Positions 6,501-8,433 of a DNA stretch of 8,433 nucleotides are shown here, one piece after another. The position numbers were made by a program, and so were the translations under genes. This stretch comes from Candidatus Eiseniibacteriota bacterium (lineage in GTDB: Bacteria > Arandabacterota > Arandabacteria > Arandabacterales > Arandabacteraceae): assembly GCA_030592245.1 (NCBI GenBank), contig JAUVJV010000071.1, positions 1 to 8,433 on the forward strand, given 5' to 3'. The notes below the pieces were generated by a model. It was given only the letters and a program-made list of their open reading frames with translations, did no database searches and was not told the origin of the DNA. Each line of letters opens with the position of its first letter. Position 1 is the stretch's first letter.

Positions 6501-6503
6501 TCC

Positions 6504-7634
6504 TTACGTGTCATCCCGCCGGTAGACAGCATACTCATAACCGTGAGACGAGTTTGCGATCTTCACACCGAAAACCCGGGGAGGATTCGGGTCAAACCTG
6601 TCTTCGACCAGACGATAACCGTCGATATTAAGTGGGGCCTGTCGGGCCAGGCCAACCTGTGCAAAAACGACGACCTCGTAGGTCTTTGGGACTGGGTAGT
6701 GGGGCATATCCATCACAGATATGTCATCGTAATTATCCACGAGACCATAGAGGGCAGGCGTGATAAGGACCGGTCCTGACGCGGCCTCTCGGATCTCATC
6801 CAGTCGGGTCTTTGCCGTGGCGTACGATATCCCGTTTGTTAAGTGTCTCGGAAACATAATGAGGCTTCTCGCAAATCCGAGAGCGGTTAGCAGAAACACC
6901 ACCAGGACGAAGAAGTGGAGTGCAGGTCGCAACCTCTTGGTGGTTCTGTAAGACTGAGTGATCTCGAGGGAGGTGAATATCACAACAAGATAGACCAGGG
7001 GAGCGAATGCAAGAAGGTTGTAGTTAAGCCTGGGCACGTACAGACTGCACCGCACCACGAAAGCCGCGAGAGCAGCGGCACAGACCAGAAACCCTACTTT
7101 GCTCCTCACCCGCTGCTTCCGAAGCCTGAAGGCGTGCAGCCCCAGAACCAGAGCCATAAGGTAAAGCAATCCGTAGAAGCTGCTTTTTGGATGAGCGAAC
7201 CAGTAGTGCAGGAATTTCTCGGGAACATTGTAAGTGGCGGCCCAGGCTCGCCTCATCCCCTGAATCCAGTCACCTATTGGGTATGGATACCACAAATGCG
7301 CGATGAGGAGCGCCAAGATAGCCGCCAGACACCCTGCCGACAGAATACTCGCGAGCGCGGCTCGCTGGCCAAGGCGAACATGAATATAGAGCGCAAAGAG
7401 TGCAAAGGCAAGGGCCGCAGGGGCCGGGCTGGTAACCACAAGCAACCCCAAGCCCATGCCTGCAGGAATCCAGTATCGATGAACGTCAATCCAGGTCATC
7501 GCACAGAAGGCAGCCGAGATGAGAAGCATCGCCAGGGGCTCTGGCCTGCCGTGGAGCCCCAAGAGTGCAGTCGTAAGGCCAAGCAGTTGCGAGAATGCCG
7601 AGAGTGGCCTTGTAGAGTGCTGAGACCCCGTCAA
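6504..7634 (-). CDS. GT-C type membrane glycosyltransferase, C-terminal fragment after a frameshift
   Basis: An open frame of 376 codons whose first possible start is a TTG at 7634. Its first 15 residues (MTGSQHSTRPLSAFS) are out-of-frame reading of the upstream part of the same gene; genuine sequence begins about LLGLTTALLGLHGRPEPLAML. Roughly seven or eight hydrophobic membrane spans follow, for example in GMGLGLLVVTSPAPAALAFA, ILSAGCLAAILALLIAHLW, FYGLLYLMALVLGLHAF and FFVLVVFLLTALGFA, separated by loops with aromatic and charged residues. The last 120 or so residues are hydrophilic and probably outside the cytoplasm. The layout fits ArnT/PMT-like or RgtA-D-like transferases, which move a sugar from a polyprenyl-phosphate carrier in the membrane; donor and acceptor are unknown. 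It belongs with the fragment at 7486-8010, and together they would make about 500 residues. Confidence 0.72.
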   Translation of the reverse strand: MTGSQHSTRPLSAFSQLLGLTTALLGLHGRPEPLAMLLISAAFCAMTWIDVHRYWIPAGMGLGLLVVTSPAPAALAFALFALYIHVRLGQRAALASILSAGCLAAILALLIAHLWYPYPIGDWIQGMRRAWAATYNVPEKFLHYWFAHPKSSFYGLLYLMALVLGLHAFRLRKQRVRSKVGFLVCAAALAAFVVRCSLYVPRLNYNLLAFAPLVYLVVIFTSLEITQSYRTTKRLRPALHFFVLVVFLLTALGFARSLIMFPRHLTNGISYATAKTRLDEIREAASGPVLITPALYGLVDNYDDISVMDMPHYPVPKTYEVVVFAQVGLARQAPLNIDGYRLVEDRFDPNPPRVFGVKIANSSHGYEYAVYRRDDT

Positions 7635-8010
7635 ATCGCCGTATCACACGCACCACCGCCAGCGCGAAGAATCCGAGGGCCGCTGCTGGGATCACCATGA
7701 TCACCAAATGTGCACTGGCATACCCGGGCGCTGGAGCAAATGATCCTACGATCATCTGGAGCAGGAATCCATGATACACAAGCCGTCCCTCGCCAGCGGG
7801 ATCGAAAATCTTGGCCTTTTGGTAGAAGGGATGCAGCAACTCTCCCGAAGACCTGTACTCCACCGCCGGAGGAATCAGAAACTGAGAATCACCGGCCCCC
7901 GCCGGCCAGACATGAATACCGAAGAAGACCAAAAGCGTGGAGATCGCAACCCAGGTGGCTGCAACCGCGACCGCCGGCAATACGATCCCTGACTTCACAC
8001 TGGATCCCAT
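7486..8010 (-). CDS. GT-C type membrane glycosyltransferase, N-terminal fragment before the frameshift
   Basis: The start is ATG 8010, with GAGGT nine bases upstream; an in-frame stop at 8025-8023 rules out an earlier start. It has a first membrane span (residues about 9-31), then an extracytoplasmic loop with GAGDSQFLIPPAVEYR; D41 is placed like the conserved acidic residue of the first GT-C loop that is thought to serve catalysis. Further hydrophobic stretches occur at about 80-90 and 100-122. Good sequence runs to about residue 140 (ALYKATLGILA, near 7590). After that the frame gives PYDCTLGAPRQARAPGDASH, which is hydrophilic and unlike a transferase, and stops at 7486. The true continuation is in the +1 frame (LLGLTTALLGL), so an extra base, or loss of two, near 7590 has split one gene. 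If it is not a sequencing error the gene is inactive. Confidence 0.72.
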   Translation of the reverse strand: MGSSVKSGIVLPAVAVAATWVAISTLLVFFGIHVWPAGAGDSQFLIPPAVEYRSSGELLHPFYQKAKIFDPAGEGRLVYHGFLLQMIVGSFAPAPGYASAHLVIMVIPAAALGFFALAVVRVIRRFDGVSALYKATLGILATAWPYDCTLGAPRQARAPGDASHLGCLLCDDLD

Positions 8011-8032
8011 GACACGGAAACCTCATGTGGGC

Positions 8033-8079
8033 GGGCCTCTGCCATGGCCACTCCAATAGCTGTGGCTGGCACCAGGCCC
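8033..8079 (-). promoter_or_regulatory. Nested hairpin in the leader of the glycosyltransferase gene
   Basis: Three stem segments stack in order: GGGCCT (8033-8038) with AGGCCC (8074-8079), GCC (8041-8043) with GGC (8068-8070), and GCCAC (8047-8051) with GTGGC (8062-8066), enclosing a 10-base loop. In the minus-strand transcript this 14-pair structure would end about 22 bases before the start codon, close to the ribosome site GAGGT. It could influence translation or RNA stability; no known riboswitch class fits. Confidence 0.33.
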
Positions 8080-8317
8080 TCTATGTCAAAAAACATCGGT
8101 AAACACAACCTACCGATCCACCGGCCAGCACCTACTTGTTTGCTCCCCTGCTGAACCGACAAGAGCACCGATCCAGGTGGCGGCGTACATGATCGAGAAG
8201 CATCTCGCCGCAACTCTCCTTTGAGCGCTCTGTCCGGTTGCTCTCGAACACTCATCCCCTAGGACGACGAAATGCTAGCATTCATGAGTCCACAATTCCA
8301 TTCGTGGTCCCCTGGTG
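8080..8317. other. Intergenic DNA upstream of the glycosyltransferase gene
   Basis: I see no convincing gene. An open frame at 7995-8255 (-) overlaps the glycosyltransferase start in another frame and shows no family motifs. A perfect -35-like TTGACA occurs on the minus strand at 8321-8316, but no good -10 follows at 16-18 bases, so I do not call a promoter. Confidence 0.45.
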
Positions 8318-8433
8318 TCAAGTTGATTCCGGTTCAGCTATGAGGGAGGAACTGCGAGTCTCGCCCCGATCGATGAATATAGCCTGCATACCCCGGTGTC
8401 CATCACGGGGGAGCTCATACGCATTTGGTACCA
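8318..8433 (-). CDS. Possible C-terminal end of an unidentified protein, cut by window edge
   Basis: A minus-strand frame enters from the right edge and stays open for 37 codons to a TGA at 8320-8318. It reads NAYELPRDGHRGMQAIF, then IDRGETRSSSLIAEPEST. The mix of residues looks like a natural protein tail and not like the other frames here, but it is short, I recognise no family, and a plus-strand frame from ATG 8340 is also open to the edge. If real, the gene would run in the same direction as the glycosyltransferase, about 300 bases upstream of it. Confidence 0.25.
   Translation of the reverse strand, partial: VPNAYELPRDGHRGMQAIFIDRGETRSSSLIAEPEST

Noticed and set aside
6296..6631. Plus-strand open frame of 111 codons, and neighbouring 6441-6779 and 6915-7700 frames
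   Set aside because: They run antisense to the glycosyltransferase or through unassigned DNA, with no motif and no ribosome site.
7995..8255. Minus-strand open frame of 86 codons upstream of the glycosyltransferase
   Set aside because: It overlaps the glycosyltransferase start in another frame, shows no domain or membrane pattern, and covers the leader hairpin.

Overview
The window reads as a piece of a chromosome from an uncultured bacterium rather than a plasmid or phage. Two features point, loosely, to the wider FCB or deep candidate-phylum group (with Acidobacteria-like lineages possible for the kinase). One is a secreted protein with a FlgD/Por-type C-terminal domain (PNPF motif, then a short beta-sandwich ending in KLVVLK). 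The other is a large soluble Ser/Thr kinase fused to a TolB-like domain and TPRs. This placement is an inference; no rRNA or marker gene is present.

Layout. 1-1116 (-): 5' part of a secreted Cys-type sulfatase, cut by the left window edge. 1117-1662: divergent intergenic region with a candidate promoter for each flanking gene, a hairpin and one copy of a degenerate repeat. 1663-3336 (+): secreted protein with a probable caspase/gingipain-like (clan CD-like) core and a C-terminal sorting-type domain. 3337-3611: intergenic, with terminator-like structures, the second repeat copy and a promoter-like pair. 3663-5924 (+): kinase/TolB-like/TPR protein. 5943-6254 (+): decayed fragment of a group II intron reverse transcriptase, starting about 20 bases after the kinase stop. 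6255-6503: unassigned DNA ending in a strong hairpin. 6504-8010 (-): one multi-pass GT-C type glycosyltransferase gene split into two reading frames by a +1 shift near 7590. 8011-8317: leader with a nested hairpin and otherwise nothing recognised. 8318-8433 (-): possible C-terminus of another gene.

How the genes relate. The sulfatase and the putative peptidase are both exported and divergently transcribed, so they could share a role in extracellular degradation, but nothing proves this. The kinase has its own promoter-like sequence and no membrane segment. The kinase and the glycosyltransferase converge on the strip that holds the RT remnant. I see no CRISPR array, toxin-antitoxin pair, defence island or tRNA. 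The most distinctive items are the peptidase-like secreted protein, the RT fragment, the frameshifted glycosyltransferase and the composition change inside the kinase gene. I do not see a convincing new multi-gene system.
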